This document shows positions 61,812 through 64,000 of a stretch of 64,000 nt of DNA, piece after piece. How positions within the stretch are numbered: the first letter of the stretch is position 1; each line of letters starts with the position of its first letter. The stretch is from the NCBI GenBank assembly GCA_963921195.1, contig OY992539.1:160834622-160898621 (forward strand). The letters are read 5' to 3'. The notes under the pieces are model-generated. The model searched no databases. It was not told where the DNA came from and worked only from the letters and a program-made list of their open reading frames with translations. The position numbers were made by a program, and so were the translations under genes. This stretch comes from Pegoplata infirma. Taxonomy: Eukaryota > Arthropoda > Insecta > Diptera > Anthomyiidae.

Positions 61812-62517
61812 TAAATTTAATAAATTGTAATTCAATTTATTTAGATATTATTTATTTGGTATAAAAAAAATTCCTTCCGCATCCCGCACGACCATCTCGT
61901 TCGACACATTCGTTTGCAATAAAAATTTCTAGAAAAAAACGAGTTCTTAGAAAAAAAAACTAAAAACAACTACATAAATCAACTATTGCTACAGTGTAGT
62001 ATATTTTTTGTATTTATTTTTTGAAACTACTAAAAAAAAGTTGTTTGAGATTTTTTCATACAAAAACGACCGAAATTGTAGTTGAAAACAACAGCTACTA
62101 CTTTCTACACAAACGACCGTCATGTATTAACTGCAATAATTTTCCGAGTGTTAAAGTGTTTTTAAGGCGCGTTTTGAGGGGAGAGAAAACCCCTAGATAT
62201 AAAGTAAAACACAACTCTGTGGTAATATACCTTTGACTTAGTGTCAAATCTCATTTCTTTAATATTTGTTTTTGCTTACCATTTTCATAATATTATTATT
62301 TGTTTTCGCAAATTTAGTCAATTTGTAGATTGGAAACCGAATTAAAGTAAATAAAAAATTTTTGAGAAAGATTATTCTAGAATTTTAAAGGTCGAATAAT
62401 AAATAATTTTTATTAATTTAAAAATTAAAACAGAATTTAAATAAAAAATAATATAATAAAATTTTATTGTACATTCCAATTTTTAAAGTTACCACAGAGT
62501 TGTGTTTTACTTTAAAT

Positions 62518-63330
62518 CTACACTCGGAAAATTATTGCAGTTACTACATGACGGTCATTTGTGTAGTAAGTAGTAGCTGTTGTTTTTAACTACAATTTCG
62601 GTCGTTTTTGTATGAAAAAATCTCAAACAACTTTTTTTTGTAGTAGTTTCAAAAAATAAATACAAAAAATTTACTACACTGTAGCAATAGTTGATTTAGG
62701 TAGTTGTTTTAGTTTTTTCTAAAAACTTGTTTTTTTCTAGAAATTTTTATTGCAAACGAATGTGTCGAACGAGTTGGTCGTGCGGGATGCGGAAGGATTT
62801 TTTTTTATACCAAATAAATAATATCTAAATAAATTAAATTACAATTTATTAAATTTAATTATAAAAAAAATATGTTTTTGGAAAAATATTCTTGAGCGAA
62901 AGAATATAAGTGGATAAATGAGATAACAAGTGTGTATAATATAGCGCTCACATAAGCGTGCGTAAAAACCAATCGGAAAATACCAAAATAAGATGTATGC
63001 TATGTTTTGTTTTCTTATGAGCGTGCCATCTTTCTTTTCTTTGTATACACAACAAAACAGGTACATACTTTTTTGAAACATTGCAAATTAATTCTTTTTT
63101 TTTATAAATCAATTTTACCAAAGCATTTCGTTTTTTTTTATTCCAGACAGATTTTGATCAGGAGCGGTGAAAATTTGAAATAAACTATTAAAAAACAAAG
63201 GTAAATACAATATTTTTTTTTTTGTTTAACATTTTATAAATATAATTTTTTTCTTCTATAATTTCAGATAAATTCTTCAAAAAATCTATATTAATTAATA
63301 GACAAGCTCGAGGCCACAGTTGTTTTTTTA
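62518..63330. mobile_element. W3: inverted, truncated W copy (right palindrome arm)
   Basis: Starts CACTCGGAAAATTATTGCAG and mirrors 62152 back to about 60540, without Z2 and Y3. Examples: GAGCGTGCCATCTTTCTTTT, GATAACAAGTGTGTATAATA and AATTTTACCAAAGCATTTCG in inverse order. It fades after 63330. The spacer 62154-62518 carries another short inverted pair (CACAACTCTGTGGTA). Confidence 0.8.
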
Positions 63331-64000
63331 AAAAATATTAATTTTTATTTTCAATATTTCTCCATCCTTCAGGAATCTTAAAGATATAAACAAAAAACAC
63401 AAATTAAATTGGAAACACTGTAACTTTAAATTATACACAAAAATATAACAAACAGAAAGAACAAAAACAAAAAACCAATAAGAAAAAACTCACAATAACG
63501 AGTAACAATAACCAAATACAACGACTGCTCGTGTTTACATTTAATATTGCACTACTTGATCTTTCGATTTTTATTTATAATATGACGAAAACTTTGTGCT
63601 ACGTTATCCACGTCGCTCTTAAAATTTATTCTCTTATCCTGTGTTATGTTTATTATATGCAGCATTTCTAATGTGAATCGTTTGTTGTATCTCTCCTCTG
63701 TTTGTAATATTCACGGTTTAGTTATAAGGTTACATACGATTAGTAAACAAATCCGCCATGTCAACCGTTTGACAAGTTTCGGTGTTTTATTATGATTTTA
63801 ATTATCTTAAATTTTGCACACTTTTGCCACCCAAAATTTGTTAAATTTTTAAGAATTTAAAATTTAAAATTATATTTTTTATAAACATTCACAAATTATA
63901 CAAAATTTTAAACAAAATTAAAGAAAATTAAATTGAAAATTTTTTCAATTCCTTTTTGTTTCGACATTCTATTTTTTTAGTACACACCGATTTCTGTCGT
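63331..64000. other. Window end, AT-rich, no supported gene besides the remnant
   Basis: Outside 63552-63710 I see no repeat end, ORF or RNA gene. The sequence runs off the window. Confidence 0.4.
63552..63710 (-). pseudogene. Possible C-terminal remnant of a Penelope-like or related retroelement
   Basis: 52 open codons on the minus strand, bounded by stops on both sides, containing RFTLEMLHIINITQ and a later RINFKSDVDN. The spacing of Glu-x2-His-Ile, Asn-Phe-Lys and Asp-x-Asp resembles the end of GIY-YIG-carrying Penelope-like elements. Too short for a firm assignment. No RT nearby in the window. Confidence 0.35.

Larger units (their letters stand above)
58908..62152. mobile_element. W2 element carrying Y3 and Z2
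   Basis: Left end CACTCAAAAAAAGTATGTCG; right end is the inverse of CACTCGGAAAATTATTGCAG. Flanks are TT on both sides, a decayed or non-standard TSD. Subtracting Y3 and Z2 leaves about 1.1 kb. Its right portion is the left arm of a palindrome with 62519-63330. Confidence 0.7.

Overview
The window looks like repeat-dense nuclear DNA of an insect, probably a dipteran. It is very AT-rich. It carries Jockey-type non-LTR retrotransposons, short GT-AG introns (60 and 62 nt), many non-autonomous DNA transposons whose target-site duplications (TSDs) can be read directly, and several satellites. There is no bacterial gene organisation. Protein-coding content is minimal: one ALG11 mannosyltransferase exon (43587-43788, +), one two-exon CxxC-family gene truncated by a satellite (55263-56059, -), and a duplicated two-exon gene-like fragment that I do not recognise (13378-13755 and 31873-32143, -). 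Nearly everything else is mobile or tandem repeat. All alignments were done by eye.

Region 1 (1-12731) is one giant near-perfect palindrome cut by the window start. Unique-sequence arms enclose two oppositely oriented arrays of a 16-bp unit. Even private unit variants are mirrored. A hAT-like MITE with an 8-bp TSD sits at the outer edge of each array.

Region 2 (12732-37880) holds two blocks of a 191-bp satellite, a diverged ~355-bp repeat, a second short 16-bp array, a 145-bp satellite split by a 907-bp fold-back element, and two LINEs on the minus strand. The first LINE (about 18868-29626) becomes legible once later insertions are subtracted. A 2.45-kb repeat-rich retroposon-like segment (11-bp TSD) and a 620-bp hAT-like element (8-bp TSD) both sit inside the end of ORF2. 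Subtracting each with one TSD copy leaves an integral 992-codon frame. The 3' tail of this LINE is an uninterrupted 2877-bp (ATTT)n tract. The second LINE (34238-36258) is 5'-truncated, lies inside the 191-bp satellite, and is itself broken by a small palindromic MITE. Two further large fold-back elements lie at 29902-31660 and 37093-37871.

Region 3 (38.3-43.4 kb) is a transposon nest up to five layers deep, resolved by TSDs: Y0 > Q > Y1 > X2 > X3, plus X1 inside X0 and a Harbinger-like MITE inside Y1.

Region 4 (43.4-64 kb) starts with the ALG11 exon, followed by more than 20 kb without a recognisable next exon. It contains the Z element with a 55-codon ORF whose relative recurs at 50.6-50.8 kb, tandem palindromes at 47.9-48.8 kb, the V-in-V nest, the CxxC gene ending in a 35-bp satellite, and a W/Y/Z nest. 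In that last nest an inverted second copy preserves the empty site of the Z element. A short Penelope-like C-terminal remnant lies near the end.
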